Below, piece by piece: positions 23,744-34,166 of a stretch of 64,000 bases of DNA (its first letter is position 1; every line of letters begins with the position of its first letter). The stretch lies in NCBI GenBank assembly GCA_024349725.1, contig AP026064.1, positions 394,592 through 458,591 on the forward strand, in the 5' to 3' direction. Below the pieces are notes generated by a model. It worked only from the letters and a program-made list of their open reading frames with translations, was not told where the DNA came from and ran no database searches. The translations under genes and the position numbers were made by a program. This DNA comes from Arsenophonus endosymbiont of Ceratovacuna japonica (lineage in GTDB: Bacteria > Pseudomonadota > Gammaproteobacteria > Enterobacterales > Enterobacteriaceae).

Positions 23744-23820
23744 CGCGGGATGGAGCAGCATGGTAGCTCGTCGGGCTCATAATCCGAAGGTCGTCGGTTC
23801 AAATCCGGCTCCCGCAACCA
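23744..23820 (+). tRNA. metY: Initiator tRNA-fMet (anticodon CAT)
   Basis: A 77-base tRNA with encoded CCA. It keeps the initiator hallmark C1:A72 mismatch (CGCGGGA against TCCCGCA). Anticodon loop CTCATAA carries CAT at 23778-23780. Of the three consecutive G:C pairs that initiators normally have at the base of the anticodon stem, the pair next to the loop is G31:U39 (stem GGG against UCC). It lies upstream of rimP-nusA, as metY does in E. coli. Confidence 0.97.
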
Positions 23821-23893
23821 TATTTTAATATATGATATATTTATATATTTTATTTTATATTATATTTATAAGAATATTAAGTTAAATGTTAAA

Positions 23894-23943
23894 TCTACTG
23901 GCAGTGTATAGGGTCCAGTTGCATAAAGCCCCGATTTTCGGGG
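23894..23943 (+). promoter_or_regulatory. Putative rimP leader RNA with terminator/attenuator
   Basis: Between tRNA-fMet and rimP a short segment is far richer in G/C than its surroundings. ACTGG (23897-23901) can pair with CCAGT (23915-23919), followed by GTTGCATAAA and then the terminator hairpin. A rimP leader with a premature terminator is known in enterobacteria (an Rfam family, from memory). The position and the strong conservation in an AT-drifted genome fit it. Attenuation of rimP-nusA-infB is inferred. Confidence 0.65.
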
Positions 23944-23950
23944 TTTTTTA
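23927..23950 (+). terminator. Rho-independent terminator upstream of rimP
   Basis: Stem CCCCGA (23929-23934), loop TTT, stem TCGGGG (23938-23943), followed by six T (23944-23949) and preceded by AAAG. It ends the secG-tRNA transcript or acts as an attenuator in front of rimP-nusA-infB. Confidence 0.93.
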
Positions 23951-24014
23951 TTATTTAAATAGAATTACTAAATTGTAACACTTTAATATATATGTAAAAA
24001 AAGGGGGTGGTCAT

Positions 24015-24461
24015 TTGTCTATATTAGAGAAAAAATTAACATCGATGATTTCAGTATTAGTAGAATCTTTAAATTTTGAATTTATTGGTTTAGAATTTAT
24101 ACGAGCACGTATTTCTATATTACGTGTTTATATTGATAATAAAAACAATCTTACTATTAATGATTGTGCAATTGTTAGTTATAAGATAAATAATACATTA
24201 GATTTTAAAAATTTGATATTAAACTCATATAATTTAGAAGTATCTTCGCCTGGACTTGAACGTCCATTATTTACTATTGAGCATTATCAGAGTTTTATTG
24301 GTAGAAAAGTAAAATTAATATTAAGAAAAATAATTTATAATCATCGAAAATATCAAGGTATAATTAAAAATGTTGATAATAAAATCATAACAGTTACTGT
24401 GGATAATAAAGATGAGGTATTTATATTAGAAGATATTAAAAAAGCTAATTTAGTATTCTAA
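24015..24461 (+). CDS. rimP: Ribosome maturation factor RimP
   Basis: RimP is needed for maturation of the 30S subunit. The product has 148 residues (150 in E. coli). LRVYIDNKN, the [15 protein letters not shown] signature and the C-terminal [19 protein letters not shown] are conserved. The start is TTG at 24015 behind a strong GGGGGTGG ribosome binding site; E. coli rimP also reads GGTGGTCATTTGTC here. It opens the rimP-nusA-infB operon. Intact. Confidence 0.96.
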   Translation: MSILEKKLTSMISVLVESLNFEFIGLEFIRARISILRVYIDNKNNLTINDCAIVSYKINNTLDFKNLILNSYNLEVSSPGLERPLFTIEHYQSFIGRKVKLILRKIIYNHRKYQGIIKNVDNKIITVTVDNKDEVFILEDIKKANLVF

Positions 24462-24484
24462 TAAAGTTTAATGAGGCAACTAGG

Positions 24485-25996
24485 ATGAATAAAGAAATTC
24501 TGGCTGTTGTGGAAGCAGTTTCTAATGAAAAATCTCTTCCTCGCGAAAAAATATTTGAAGCGATTGAAATAGCATTAGCAACAGCTACCAGAAAAAAATA
24601 TGAACAAGATATTGATATTCGAGTTAGTATTGATCGTAAAACTGGAAATTTTGATACATTTAGACGTTGGTTAGTAGTTGATGAAGTTATGTTACCAACG
24701 CGTGAAATTACTTTAGATGTAGTAAGATTTGAAGATCCAAATATTAATTTAGGTGATTATATAGAAGATCAAATAGAGTCTGTTATATTTGATCGTATTG
24801 CTACTCAAACAGCAAAACAAGTTATTGTTCAAAAGGTTCGTGAAGCTGAAAGAGAGATGATTGTTGAGCAATTTTATGGGCAAAAAGGTAATATTATTAC
24901 TGGAATAGTAAAGAAAATAAATCGTGAAAATATTATTTTAGATTTAGGTAATAATGCTGAAGCAATAATTTTACGTGAAGATATATTATTACGTGAAAAT
25001 TTTCGATTAGGTGACCATATGCGAGGTATATTATATGATGTACGTTCAGAAACACGTGGAGCACAGTTATTTGTTAGTCGCTCTTGCTCTGAAATGTTAG
25101 TAGAATTATTTCGCATAGAAGTACCTGAAATTAATGAAGAAATTATTGAAATAAAAGCAGTATCTCGTGATCCTGGATTGCGTTCAAAAATTGCTGTAAA
25201 AACAAATAATAAGCGTATTGATCCAATAGGTGCTTGTGTTGGAATGCGTGGCGCAAGAGTACAAGCAGTATCAAGTGAACTTAATGGTGAACGTATTGAT
25301 ATTATTTTATGGGATGATAATCCTGTGCAATTTGTAATTAATGCTATGGCACCAGCTGATATTGAGTCTATTGTTGTTGATGAAGATAAATGTACTATGG
25401 ATATTGCTGTAGAAAGTAGTAATTTAGCTCAAGCAATTGGTCGTAATGGACAAAATGTTCGTTTAGCTTCTAAATTATTGAAGAAGCATCAAGAAAATGA
25501 TAAATGGGAACTAAATGTAATAACTTCTAAAGAGCTTGAAATTAAACATCAAGCAGAAATTCATGAATCAATTCATTCTTTTGTTAAATATCTTAATATT
25601 GATGAAAAACTTGCTTTTAATCTTATTAAAAAAGGTTTTTCTACATTAGAAGAATTAGCTTATGTACCAATTAATGAACTATTAGAAATTGGAATTGATG
25701 AGAAAATAATTAAAGTTTTACGTGAAAAAGCAAGAGAAACATTAACTACATTTGAATTAGCTCAAAAAAAGATTATAGAAAATAATCAGCCAACTGAAGA
25801 TTTATTGAATTTACCAGATATGAGTTATACATTGGCAATAAATCTCGCTGCTCATGGTATTTGTACATTGGAAGATCTTGCAGAACAAGGAATAGATGAT
25901 CTAAGAGATATTGAAAAATGGTTAAATAATGAACAAGCTGGTAAAATTATTATGGCTGCACGCAATATTTGCTGGTTTGGTAATAATGCAAAATAA
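24485..25996 (+). CDS. nusA: Transcription termination/antitermination factor NusA
   Basis: NusA binds RNA polymerase and controls pausing, intrinsic termination and antitermination. The product has 503 residues (495 in E. coli). The order is an N-terminal polymerase-binding domain (1-~130), an S1 domain (about 135-200), KH1 and KH2 ([24 protein letters not shown]) and two acidic C-terminal repeats ([16 protein letters not shown] and [14 protein letters not shown]). Keeping both acidic repeats, which many bacteria lack, fits a gammaproteobacterial origin. It follows rimP by 23 bases. Intact. Confidence 0.97.
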   Translation: MNKEILAVVEAVSNEKSLPREKIFEAIEIALATATRKKYEQDIDIRVSIDRKTGNFDTFRRWLVVDEVMLPTREITLDVVRFEDPNINLGDYIEDQIESVIFDRIATQTAKQVIVQKVREAEREMIVEQFYGQKGNIITGIVKKINRENIILDLGNNAEAIILREDILLRENFRLGDHMRGILYDVRSETRGAQLFVSRSCSEMLVELFRIEVPEINEEIIEIKAVSRDPGLRSKIAVKTNNKRIDPIGACVGMRGARVQAVSSELNGERIDIILWDDNPVQFVINAMAPADIESIVVDEDKCTMDIAVESSNLAQAIGRNGQNVRLASKLLKKHQENDKWELNVITSKELEIKHQAEIHESIHSFVKYLNIDEKLAFNLIKKGFSTLEELAYVPINELLEIGIDEKIIKVLREKARETLTTFELAQKKIIENNQPTEDLLNLPDMSYTLAINLAAHGICTLEDLAEQGIDDLRDIEKWLNNEQAGKIIMAARNICWFGNNAK

Positions 25997-26017
25997 TTCG
26001 TAGTAGGAAGGAACAGA

Positions 26018-28636
26018 ATGGCAGATAAAACTGTAAAATCATTAGCAGCAGATATTAAAACTTCAGTTGAATGTTTAGTAAAACAACTTGCTAATGCTGG
26101 GATAAAGAAAAATGAATATGATGCTGTTACTCAAAATGAGAAAGAAATTTTACTTAAGTATTTAAATCGTAAAGATGGTATAATAAATAACCAAATTGGC
26201 AAATTAACAGTACAACGAAAAACTAGAAGTACATTAAATATTCCTAGTATTAGTGGAAAAAATAAATTAATTAATATTGAAGTTCGTAAAAAACGTATAT
26301 ATATTGATTGTAATATCTTAGAAAAAGATAAAGTAATAGAACGAGTTAAGAAAGAAAAAAAAGAACAAGTAAAATTCGAATTAACGGAAAAAGAAAAATT
26401 GAAGAAAAGTAAAAATAATCAAAAAATATCTAAATCTAATCAAGATTCATCCGTTAATTTTGAAAAACAACGTCTAGAAGCTGAAGCGGCAAATATTAAA
26501 CGTAAAGTTGAAGAAAAAATACAGAAAAAAGTTGAAGCTGAAGCTAAACGAGTTTCTGAAGAAGCGCGTCGTATGGCAGAAGAAAATATTAATATTTGGA
26601 ATAATAATGATGAAATAGAAGATAATGTAGATTATCATACTACTACTTATCGTCATGCTCGTGAAGCAGAAGATGAAAATGATGCTAAAGAAGAAGGTCG
26701 TCGTGCTAGAAATAAAGTAAGTAAAAAATCTATTAGGCATAAAAAAAATAATAAACATTATGAAAAAACTGATCGTGAAGTAGAGCGAGTGGTTAGTCGT
26801 ACAAATAAAAATAAAATTAAACAAAAAAAAGTTAGTTTATTGCATCAAAGTTTTATAAAGCCAATTACAGTTATTAATCGTGAGGTTGTAATTGGTGAAA
26901 CTATTTCAGTTGGTGAGTTAGCAAATAAGATGGCAGTAAAGGTATCTCAAGTTGTTAAGATTATTATGAAAATGGGTATGATGGTAACTATTAATCAAGT
27001 TATTAATCAAAAAATGGCACAACTTATTGCAGAAGAAATGGGTCATAAAGTTATTTTACGTAGAGAAAATGATCTGGAAGAATCTATTTTAAATGATCGT
27101 AATATAGGTCAATTAATTGCAGAACCACGAGCACCAATAGTTACAATTATGGGGCATGTTGATCATGGTAAAACTTCATTAATTGATTATATTTGTTCTA
27201 CAAAGGTTATATCAGCAGAAGCTGGTGGAATTACTCAGCACATAGGTGCTTATTATGTTAAAACAAACAAAGGTATGATTACTTTTTTAGATACACCAGG
27301 ACATTCTGCATTTACTTTAATGCGTGCTAGAGGAATTAAAGTAACTGATATTGTTATTTTAGTTATTGCAGCAGATGATGGTGTAATGCCTCAGACAATA
27401 GAAGCTATACAACATGCTAAAGCTGCTAATGTACCTATTATTGTCGCAATTAATAAGATTGATAAACATGGTGTTGATATTAATAGCATAAAAAATGAGC
27501 TATCACAATATGGTATTGTAGCTGAAGAATGGGGTGGAGAAAATCAATTTGTTAATATTTCTGTAAAAAAAGGGATAGGTATTAGTGAATTATTAGAAGC
27601 AATTATATTACAATCTGAAATATTAGAACTAAAAGCAATTCATAATGGTATGGCAAGTGGTATTGTTATTGAGTCCTATGTAGATAAAGGTAGAGGTTCT
27701 GCTGCAACTGTATTAGTTCAAGAAGGGACTCTTAATAAAGGTGATATTGTATTATGTGGTTTTGAGTATGGTCGTATTCGTGCAATGCGTAATCAGTTAG
27801 GTAAAGATATTCAGTCTGCAGGCCCGTCAATTCCAGTAGAAATTCTTGGATTATCAAATATGCCATTAATAGGCGATAAAATAAATGTTGTCCGTGATGA
27901 AAAAAAAGCACGTGAGGTTGCTATTTATCGTCAAAATAAATTTCGTGAAAATAAATTAGCACGTCAACAAAAATTAAAACTAGAAAATATATTTACTAAC
28001 ATAGAAGATTCTAAAATTTTTGAATTAAATATTGTATTGAAAACAGATGTGCAAGGTAGTTGTGAAGCTATTATTAATTCATTACAAAAATTATCAACTA
28101 ATGAAGTAAAGGTAAAAATTATTAGTTCAGGGGTAGGTGGTATTACAGAAACAGATGCTACATTAGCTATAGCTTCTAATGCTATTATTATTGGTTTTAA
28201 TGTTCGCGCTGATTCTGCAGCAAAACGAATTATAGAAAGTGAAAATTTAAATTTACGTTATTATTCAATTATTTATAATATTATAAATGAGATGAAACAG
28301 ATAATAAATGGGATGCTTTTAAATGAATATAAACAACAAATTATAGGTTTGGCAGAAGTTCGCAATATATTTAAATCACCTAAATTTGGTACAATTGCTG
28401 GTTGTATAGTTATTGAAGGAATAATTAAACGCAATAATCCTATACGAATATTGCGTGATAACGTTGTTATTTATGAAGGAAAATTAGAATCATTACGTAG
28501 ATTTAAAGATGATGTTAATGAAGTACGTAATAATATGGAGTGTGGAATTGGTGTAAAAAATTATAATTATATGCATATTGGTGATATAATAGAAGTATTT
28601 GAAATTATCGAATTAAAACATTCTATTGATAATTAA
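26018..28636 (+). CDS. infB: Translation initiation factor IF-2
   Basis: IF-2 brings fMet-tRNA to the 30S subunit and promotes subunit joining. The product has 872 residues (890 in E. coli). The N-terminal domain (1-~300) is Lys/Glu-rich with a long helical stretch (about 140-200). The G domain begins with [13 protein letters not shown] (G1 at 379-386), followed by DTPGHSAF and NKIDK. The C-terminal EF-Tu-like domains and fMet-binding C2 domain (GIVIES..., then [11 protein letters not shown]) are present. The N-terminal linker has drifted but the frame is intact. It follows nusA closely. Confidence 0.97.
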   Translation: MADKTVKSLAADIKTSVECLVKQLANAGIKKNEYDAVTQNEKEILLKYLNRKDGIINNQIGKLTVQRKTRSTLNIPSISGKNKLINIEVRKKRIYIDCNILEKDKVIERVKKEKKEQVKFELTEKEKLKKSKNNQKISKSNQDSSVNFEKQRLEAEAANIKRKVEEKIQKKVEAEAKRVSEEARRMAEENINIWNNNDEIEDNVDYHTTTYRHAREAEDENDAKEEGRRARNKVSKKSIRHKKNNKHYEKTDREVERVVSRTNKNKIKQKKVSLLHQSFIKPITVINREVVIGETISVGELANKMAVKVSQVVKIIMKMGMMVTINQVINQKMAQLIAEEMGHKVILRRENDLEESILNDRNIGQLIAEPRAPIVTIMGHVDHGKTSLIDYICSTKVISAEAGGITQHIGAYYVKTNKGMITFLDTPGHSAFTLMRARGIKVTDIVILVIAADDGVMPQTIEAIQHAKAANVPIIVAINKIDKHGVDINSIKNELSQYGIVAEEWGGENQFVNISVKKGIGISELLEAIILQSEILELKAIHNGMASGIVIESYVDKGRGSAATVLVQEGTLNKGDIVLCGFEYGRIRAMRNQLGKDIQSAGPSIPVEILGLSNMPLIGDKINVVRDEKKAREVAIYRQNKFRENKLARQQKLKLENIFTNIEDSKIFELNIVLKTDVQGSCEAIINSLQKLSTNEVKVKIISSGVGGITETDATLAIASNAIIIGFNVRADSAAKRIIESENLNLRYYSIIYNIINEMKQIINGMLLNEYKQQIIGLAEVRNIFKSPKFGTIAGCIVIEGIIKRNNPIRILRDNVVIYEGKLESLRRFKDDVNEVRNNMECGIGVKNYNYMHIGDIIEVFEIIELKHSIDN

Positions 28637-28658
28637 TATATTATTTTCTTTACATATT

Positions 28659-28689
28659 AAAAAACTATAATTAATATTATAGTTTTTTT
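28659..28689 (+). terminator. Probable rho-independent terminator after infB
   Basis: A perfect 13-bp stem AAAAAACTATAAT / ATTATAGTTTTTT with loop TAAT, ending in seven T (28683-28689), 22 bases after the infB stop. The stem contains one G:C pair, but the geometry and T tract are those of an intrinsic terminator. The A tract at its start would make it work in both directions. Confidence 0.75.
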
Positions 28690-29048
28690 AATAAAATATT
28701 ATAAATAATAATTTAAATTATAAATATTATGAAATAATTATATTTTTATTATTTTTATATTGTTTCAATATATAAATATACAATATTATTAGTTTTTATA
28801 TTTAATAGATAAAAATATATATAAATATAATATTATAAAATATATATTAATTATATAAAATAAATATATTTATATGATAAAATATTATATATAATAAAAA
28901 AATTAGTATAAAATAATTAAATTATATTAAATATTTATTTAAAAATAATAAATATTATATATTTATATATAAATTATAATAAATAAAATATTAAAATAAT
29001 ATATAATATTTTATATTAGTTATATTTATATGCGGAGACATTGCCATA
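28690..29048. other. AT-rich spacer upstream of rbfA
   Basis: About 360 bases, nearly all A/T. In E. coli rbfA follows infB closely; here a terminator and this spacer separate them, so rbfA-truB probably has its own promoter. The only G/C-richer part is GCGGAGACATTGCC just before rbfA, which includes its GGAG ribosome binding site. Confidence 0.6.
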
Positions 29049-29450
29049 ATGATAAAAGAATTTGGTCGTGCTAAGCGTATTGCTAAAGAATTACAAAAAA
29101 AAATTTCTATTATTTTTAATCAAGAAATCAAAAATCCATATATTAAAATGGTTACTGTTTCATTAGTGGAGGTTTCTAGTGATTTTTCTTATGCTAAAGT
29201 ATTTGTAACTTTTTTAACAAAATCAGGTCAAGAATTCGAAATAGATGAAATTAAGAATAATATTAATTTATTAAATAGTAATGTATCTAAATATATTCGT
29301 TTTTTATTAAGCAAATCTATGCGTTTGCGTATTATTCCTAAATTAATGTTTTTTTATGATAGTTCTTTCATTGAAGGCATGCGTATATCTAACTTAATCA
29401 ATAATATAATTAATGATGATAAAAAACGTTATCCATATAATTATAGATAA
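29049..29450 (+). CDS. rbfA: Ribosome-binding factor A
   Basis: RbfA is a KH-fold assembly factor for the 30S subunit and is important in the cold. The product has 133 residues, the E. coli length. EFGRAKRIAKELQKKI at the N-terminus, SYAKVFVTFL, and the MRLRIIPKLMFFYDSSFIEGMR core are conserved. truB starts six bases after its stop. Intact; the last 10 residues differ, as usual for this family. Confidence 0.95.
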   Translation: MIKEFGRAKRIAKELQKKISIIFNQEIKNPYIKMVTVSLVEVSSDFSYAKVFVTFLTKSGQEFEIDEIKNNINLLNSNVSKYIRFLLSKSMRLRIIPKLMFFYDSSFIEGMRISNLINNIINDDKKRYPYNYR

Positions 29451-29456
29451 TAAATA

Positions 29457-30398
29457 ATGAAAAATTATTTATATCGTGAAGTTCATGGAGTATTATTATT
29501 AGATAAACCTACAGAACTTTTATCTAATGATGCTTTACAAAAAGTGCGTCGTTTATTTAATGCTAAAAAAGCCGGTCATACTGGAACACTTGATTTTATT
29601 GCAACTGGAATGTTACCTATTTGTTTAGGTGAAGCAACTAAATTTTCACAATTTTTACTTAATTCTGATAAACGTTATTATGTTATTGCTCGTTTAGGAC
29701 AACGCACTGATACTTTAGATTCTTATGGCAAAATAATTTGTCAGCGTCCAGTTGAAATAACACAAAATCAACTTAATAAAACATTAGATACATTTCGTGG
29801 TAATTTAATTCAAATACCACCAATGTATTCTGCACTTAAATATAATGGTAAACCACTTTATAAATATGCTCGTAAAGGCATTAACATTGAACGAAAAGGT
29901 AGGTCTATTAATATTTATGATTTACAATTTAAATCTTGGAAAGAAAATAAACTTGAATTAATTATTCATTGTTCTAAAGGGACTTATATAAGAACTATTA
30001 TTGATGATTTGGGTGAATTATTAGGTTGTGGTGCTCATATAATTTCTTTAAGACGATTACAAATAGCTAATTATTCTATCGAACAAATGGTAACAATAAA
30101 TAAATTATATATTCTTAAACAGCAAGCAGAGTTGAAAGGAATATCTTTAGAAAAACAATTAGATTCTTTATTATTGCCAATAGATGCAATAGTTAATCAT
30201 TTACCTGAAGTTAATATTTCGTTATTTATCGCAACTTATTTTAAACAAGGTCAGTCAATTATTGTTATAGATAACAATCTTAAATTAGGAAGTAAAGTTA
30301 GAGTAACAGAAGGTAACATGAGAAAATTTATTGGTATTGCTGAAATAAAGAAAAAAAATATTATAGTTCCTCGTCGTTTAGTAGTAAGAAATATATGA
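29457..30398 (+). CDS. truB: tRNA pseudouridine(55) synthase TruB
   Basis: TruB makes pseudouridine 55 in the T loop of most tRNAs. The product has 313 residues (314 in E. coli). The catalytic aspartate is Asp46 in [12 protein letters not shown]; the usual LDPLATG reads LDFIATG, keeping the Asp. [35 protein letters not shown] and the C-terminal PUA-like end (PRRLVV) are conserved. No clear ribosome binding site precedes the ATG, so translation is probably coupled to rbfA, six bases upstream. Intact. Confidence 0.96.
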   Translation: MKNYLYREVHGVLLLDKPTELLSNDALQKVRRLFNAKKAGHTGTLDFIATGMLPICLGEATKFSQFLLNSDKRYYVIARLGQRTDTLDSYGKIICQRPVEITQNQLNKTLDTFRGNLIQIPPMYSALKYNGKPLYKYARKGINIERKGRSINIYDLQFKSWKENKLELIIHCSKGTYIRTIIDDLGELLGCGAHIISLRRLQIANYSIEQMVTINKLYILKQQAELKGISLEKQLDSLLLPIDAIVNHLPEVNISLFIATYFKQGQSIIVIDNNLKLGSKVRVTEGNMRKFIGIAEIKKKNIIVPRRLVVRNI

Positions 30399-30521
30399 TA
30401 TAATTTAAATGTTGTCTTGCCTTATAATTTATTAGAGAATAAAATAAATAAGATTTTGTTTTTTAGGAAGTTATATTATAAATTTACCATATTATATTTG
30501 ATGACAAATTTGGAGTTATTT

Positions 30522-30791
30522 ATGTCTTTAAGTGCTGTAGTAAAACTACAAATTATTGCTGATTATGGTCATTATAAAAATGATACTGGTTCTAGTAAAG
30601 TTCAAATTGCTTTATTAACTTCACAAATTAATCATTTACAAAAACATTTTATGGTACATAAAAAAGATTACCATAGTCGACGAGGATTATTAAGAATGGT
30701 TGCACAACGTCGCAAGCATTTAAGTTATTTAAAGCGTAAAAATATTATTTGTTATACTGGGCTTATTGAAAAATTAGGATTGCGTCGTTAA
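30522..30791 (+). CDS. rpsO: 30S ribosomal protein S15
   Basis: S15 binds 16S rRNA and nucleates the platform of the 30S subunit. The start at 30522 gives [16 protein letters not shown] and 89 residues, exactly the E. coli length, with TGGAG at 30511-30515 as ribosome binding site; a longer upstream frame from 30417 is not homologous. [28 protein letters not shown]-type [16 protein letters not shown] and the terminal LGLRR are conserved. It lies between truB and pnp as in E. coli and ends at a strong terminator. Intact. Confidence 0.98.
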   Translation: MSLSAVVKLQIIADYGHYKNDTGSSKVQIALLTSQINHLQKHFMVHKKDYHSRRGLLRMVAQRRKHLSYLKRKNIICYTGLIEKLGLRR

Positions 30792-30801
30792 AATTAGTTT
30801 T

Positions 30802-30840
30802 ATTAAAATAAAGGGGCTAGTAAAGCCCCTTTATTTTAAT
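30802..30840. terminator. Strong rho-independent terminator after rpsO
   Basis: A perfect 16-bp inverted repeat: ATTAAAATAAAGGGGC (30802-30817), loop TAGTAAA, GCCCCTTTATTTTAAT (30825-30840). It has five G:C pairs, unusual for this window. It lies 10 bases after the rpsO stop and matches the position of the E. coli rpsO terminator. It is symmetric, so it could act on both strands. Confidence 0.93.
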
Positions 30841-30912
30841 ACAATATAATATTTTACTTATAAATAATATTAATTTTTCATTATAATTTGTTAGTAAGAT
30901 TAATAAAAATAC

Positions 30913-30952
30913 TTAATTAATGAAATTAATAAATACTTAATTTCATTATTAA
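30913..30952 (+). promoter_or_regulatory. Long hairpin in the pnp leader
   Basis: TTAATTAATGAAATTAA (30913-30929) pairs with TTAATTTCATTATTAA (30937-30952) over 16 base pairs with one bulged T and a 7-base loop. In E. coli the pnp leader holds a long stem cut by RNase III, after which PNPase represses its own translation. The position, about 75 bases before the pnp start, fits a relic of this. Function is inferred. Confidence 0.45.
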
Positions 30953-31028
30953 TAATTGAATAATGAAAATAAAAAATACATCAATATTATTATTTAAATA
31001 CATAATTCTTAAAGAAGGGGGTATTATT

Positions 31029-33128
31029 TTGATTAATCCTATTGTACATAAATTCAAATATGGTCAACATATTGTAACTATTGAAACTGGTATAATGGCA
31101 TGTCAAGCTACTGCTGCTGTTATGATTAATATAGATGATACATCTGTATTTGTTACTGTTGTTGGACAAAAAAAAGTAAAAGAAGAAAAAGATTTTTTCC
31201 CATTAACAGTTAATTATCAAGAACGATATTATGCTTCTGGTCGAATTCCAGGTAGTTTTTTTCGTCGCGAAGGACGGCCTAGTGAAAATGAGATATTAAT
31301 TTCTAGGCTTATTGATCGTGCAATTCGTCCTTTATTCCCAAAGGGATTTGCTAATGAGATACAAATTATTACTACTGTTGTATCTATTAATCCACAAGTT
31401 CATCCAGATATCGTTGCTATTATTGGTGCATCTGTTACATTATCTTTATCTGGGATTCCATTTAATGGCCCAATTGGTGCATCTCGTGTTGGTTATATTA
31501 ATGATAAATATATTTTAAATCCTTCTATTGATGAATTAAAATGTAGTCGCTTAGATTTAGTTGTAGTAGGTACTTCAAGCGCAGTTTTAATGATTGAGTC
31601 TAAATCTGATTTATTGAAAGAAGAACAAATTCTTGGTGCAATTATTTTTGGTCATGAACAACAGCAAATAGTAATTAAAAATATTAATATTTTGACATCA
31701 AAAATTGGTAAAGTAAAATGGGAATATGAACCTAAAGTAATTAATATTGAATTATATAATTTTATTTCTGAATTAGCAGAAAAACAATTAGGAGATGCTT
31801 ATTGTATTATTGAAAAGCAACAACGTTATGCTAATATTAATTTAATTAAAGAAAATGTTATTAATAGAATTTTAGAAGAAAATAAATCTTTAGATTCTAT
31901 TGAAATAAAAGAACTTTTTTCTATTTTAGAAAGAAAAGTTGTTCGTACTAGAATATTAAAAGGTGAACTAAGAATTGATGGTAGAAAAAAAGATATGGTA
32001 CGAACCATTGATGCTCGTACTAGTGTATTACCTCGTACTCATGGTTCATCATTATTTACTCGTGGAGAAACTCAGGCATTAGTTACAGTAACATTAGGTA
32101 CTGAACGTGATGCACAAGTTATTGATGAGTCAATTGGCGAATATATGGATCGTTTTTTATTCCATTATAATTTCCCTCCTTATTCAGTTGGTGAAACTGG
32201 TATGATGAGTTCACCAAAACGTCGTGAAATTGGTCATGGTAGTTTAGCTAAGCGTAGTATGTTAGCAGTTATGCCGAATAAATTAGAGTTTCCTTATACA
32301 GTTCGTATTGTTTCTGAGATTACTGAATCTAATGGATCTTCTTCTATGGCTTCAATTTGTGGAGCATCACTAGCTTTAATGGATGCTGGCGTTCCTATTA
32401 AAGAATCAATAGCTGGTATTTCAATGGGATTGGTAAAAGAATATGATAATTTTGTTATACTTTCTGATATATTAGGTGATGAAGATCATTTAGGTGATAT
32501 GGATTTTAAAATAGCTGGCAGTAGAGAAGGTGTTAGTGCTTTACAAATGGATATTAAAATTGATGGTATTACACGTAAAATTATAGAAGTTGCATTAAAT
32601 CAGGCAAAAGATGCACGTTTACATATTTTAAATATTATGGAAGAAGTTATTAATAAACCACGTGAAAATATTTCTAAATTTGCGCCTCGTATTCATACTA
32701 TGCATATTAATCCTAACAAGATTAAAAATATTATAGGTAAAGGTGGTTCAGTTATTAGGTCATTAACTGAAGAAACTGGTACTATTATTGAAATTAATGA
32801 TGATGGTACCATACAAATTGCAGCAACTGATATTTTTAAAGTAGAATTAGCAATTAGTCGAATTAAAAATATTACTGCTGAAGTTGAAGTTGGTTGTATT
32901 TATCAAGGAAAGGTTACTCGTATTGTTGATTTTGGTGCTTTTGTTTCTATTAATGGTGGTAAAGAAGGTTTAGTACATATTTCTCATGTGTCAGAAAAAA
33001 GAGTAGAAAAGATTACTGATTATTTACAATTAGGTCAAGAAGTATTAGTTAAAGTATTAGAAATTAATCGTCAAGGTCGTATCAGAATTAGTATTAAAGA
33101 AGCAGTTTCTAGCTATAAAATTAATTAA
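31029..33128 (+). CDS. pnp: Polyribonucleotide nucleotidyltransferase (PNPase)
   Basis: PNPase is the phosphorolytic 3'-5' exoribonuclease of the RNA degradosome. I place the start at TTG 31029, with GAAGGGGG at 31014-31021 as ribosome binding site: it gives (M)[13 protein letters not shown] as in E. coli, which also uses TTG. The in-frame ATG at 30963 would add 22 non-homologous residues. The 699-residue product has two RNase PH domains ([43 protein letters not shown]), a KH domain ([13 protein letters not shown]) and an S1 domain ([15 protein letters not shown]). The Ala/Pro tail of E. coli is absent. Intact. Confidence 0.97.
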   Translation: MINPIVHKFKYGQHIVTIETGIMACQATAAVMINIDDTSVFVTVVGQKKVKEEKDFFPLTVNYQERYYASGRIPGSFFRREGRPSENEILISRLIDRAIRPLFPKGFANEIQIITTVVSINPQVHPDIVAIIGASVTLSLSGIPFNGPIGASRVGYINDKYILNPSIDELKCSRLDLVVVGTSSAVLMIESKSDLLKEEQILGAIIFGHEQQQIVIKNINILTSKIGKVKWEYEPKVINIELYNFISELAEKQLGDAYCIIEKQQRYANINLIKENVINRILEENKSLDSIEIKELFSILERKVVRTRILKGELRIDGRKKDMVRTIDARTSVLPRTHGSSLFTRGETQALVTVTLGTERDAQVIDESIGEYMDRFLFHYNFPPYSVGETGMMSSPKRREIGHGSLAKRSMLAVMPNKLEFPYTVRIVSEITESNGSSSMASICGASLALMDAGVPIKESIAGISMGLVKEYDNFVILSDILGDEDHLGDMDFKIAGSREGVSALQMDIKIDGITRKIIEVALNQAKDARLHILNIMEEVINKPRENISKFAPRIHTMHINPNKIKNIIGKGGSVIRSLTEETGTIIEINDDGTIQIAATDIFKVELAISRIKNITAEVEVGCIYQGKVTRIVDFGAFVSINGGKEGLVHISHVSEKRVEKITDYLQLGQEVLVKVLEINRQGRIRISIKEAVSSYKIN

Positions 33129-34078
33129 AATAAAAATATAAATTTTATAATAATTTATTATAAAATTAAATATTATTTAAAAGAGTATATACTTAGTTTT
33201 TAATAACTAATATTAATAGTTATAGTATATTAAAATAAATTATTTTATATTTAACTTTATATTATATTATTTCTTATTAGTAACAATTATTAAAAATTAA
33301 GTAAAAAAATTTAATTTAATTATTTTATTATAATTTATTTTATAAAATAAATTATAATATTATTTTAATATATATTAAATTTTAAATGTTAAAAAATTTA
33401 TTATGAATTTATATATTTTATATAAATATAATATGTTGTATTATAATTTTAAATTAAAGATTTTAGTATATAATAATTTTACTATTATATTAATTATTGT
33501 ATTTTTATATTTGAGAAATTTTTAATTTTATAAAAAATGTTTTATAAAAAATAATTTTAACATTAATTATTGAGTATTTAATTTAATTTTTTGATATTCA
33601 TTAATCTAAAAATTTATTACTTATTAATTATTTTATTATAATTTTATATTATTGTGTAAAATATTAATTATTTAAGTATTATTTATTAATATTTTATTAA
33701 TAATATTTAAATAATTATTTTTAATTTTTATAGTTTTATGTAATAAATAAATAGATAATTATAAAATAATTACAGATAATGTATATCTTATTATAAATAA
33801 TCTAAAAATTATAAAAATAAAATATAATTAAATTTATTTAAGTAAAATTACTTAAATTTACAGAATAAAATAAAAATATAATATTATTATAGTTTAGAGT
33901 AATTATTTAAAATAATACATATAATTTTATCTATTATAGATATGCTTAATTATAATAACTTTTTAGGTTAGATATAAGATATAATTTTCATAATTTATAT
34001 AATAAAAAGTATATCATAATTGTTTTAAGTTTTTATTAATTATAATAAAAACTTATTATTTATTTAATAATATAATTT
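33129..34078. other. Gene-free spacer where nlpI would be expected
   Basis: About 0.95 kb. In E. coli nlpI lies between pnp and deaD; nothing of it can be read. An AT-only near-perfect palindrome lies at 33141-33167, right after pnp; it has no T tract. The right end passes into the structured deaD leader. Confidence 0.65.
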
Positions 34079-34145
34079 GCGCCAGTTCACATTTTAAGTA
34101 AAATAATCGAAATAGTTTTCGCATAGTTATGTAAACTGGCCATCG
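34079..34145 (+). promoter_or_regulatory. Structured leader of deaD
   Basis: A G/C-rich island ends about 20 bases before the deaD start. GCCAGTTCACAT (34081-34092) pairs with ATGTAAACTGGC (34129-34140) over 12 positions with a single C/A mismatch. Inside the loop CGAAA (34108-34112) pairs with TTTCG (34117-34121). E. coli deaD has a long, regulated 5' untranslated region linked to cold induction. Selection on RNA structure is the simplest explanation here; the mechanism is unknown. Confidence 0.6.
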
Positions 34146-34166
34146 TAATTAATGAGGTACATTTAC

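Noticed and set aside
24874..25116. Minus-strand open frame within nusA
   Set aside because: Antisense shadow of the NusA S1 domain, with no ribosome binding site or homology.
26474..26824. Phe/Ile-rich minus-strand open frame resembling a membrane protein
   Set aside because: It is the antisense of the Lys/Glu-rich N-terminal domain of IF-2; such shadows read as Phe/Ile/Ser-rich.
30417..30521. Upstream extension of rpsO to an alternative start
   Set aside because: The extension has no similarity to S15, and the ATG at 30522 has a ribosome binding site and gives exactly 89 residues.
31312..31518. Leu-rich plus-strand open frame inside pnp
   Set aside because: A +1 shadow of the first RNase PH domain of PNPase; codon use and homology belong to pnp.
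33141..33167. Near-perfect AT-only palindrome after pnp as a terminator
   Set aside because: There is no T tract and no G:C pair, and AT-only palindromes are expected often in this composition.
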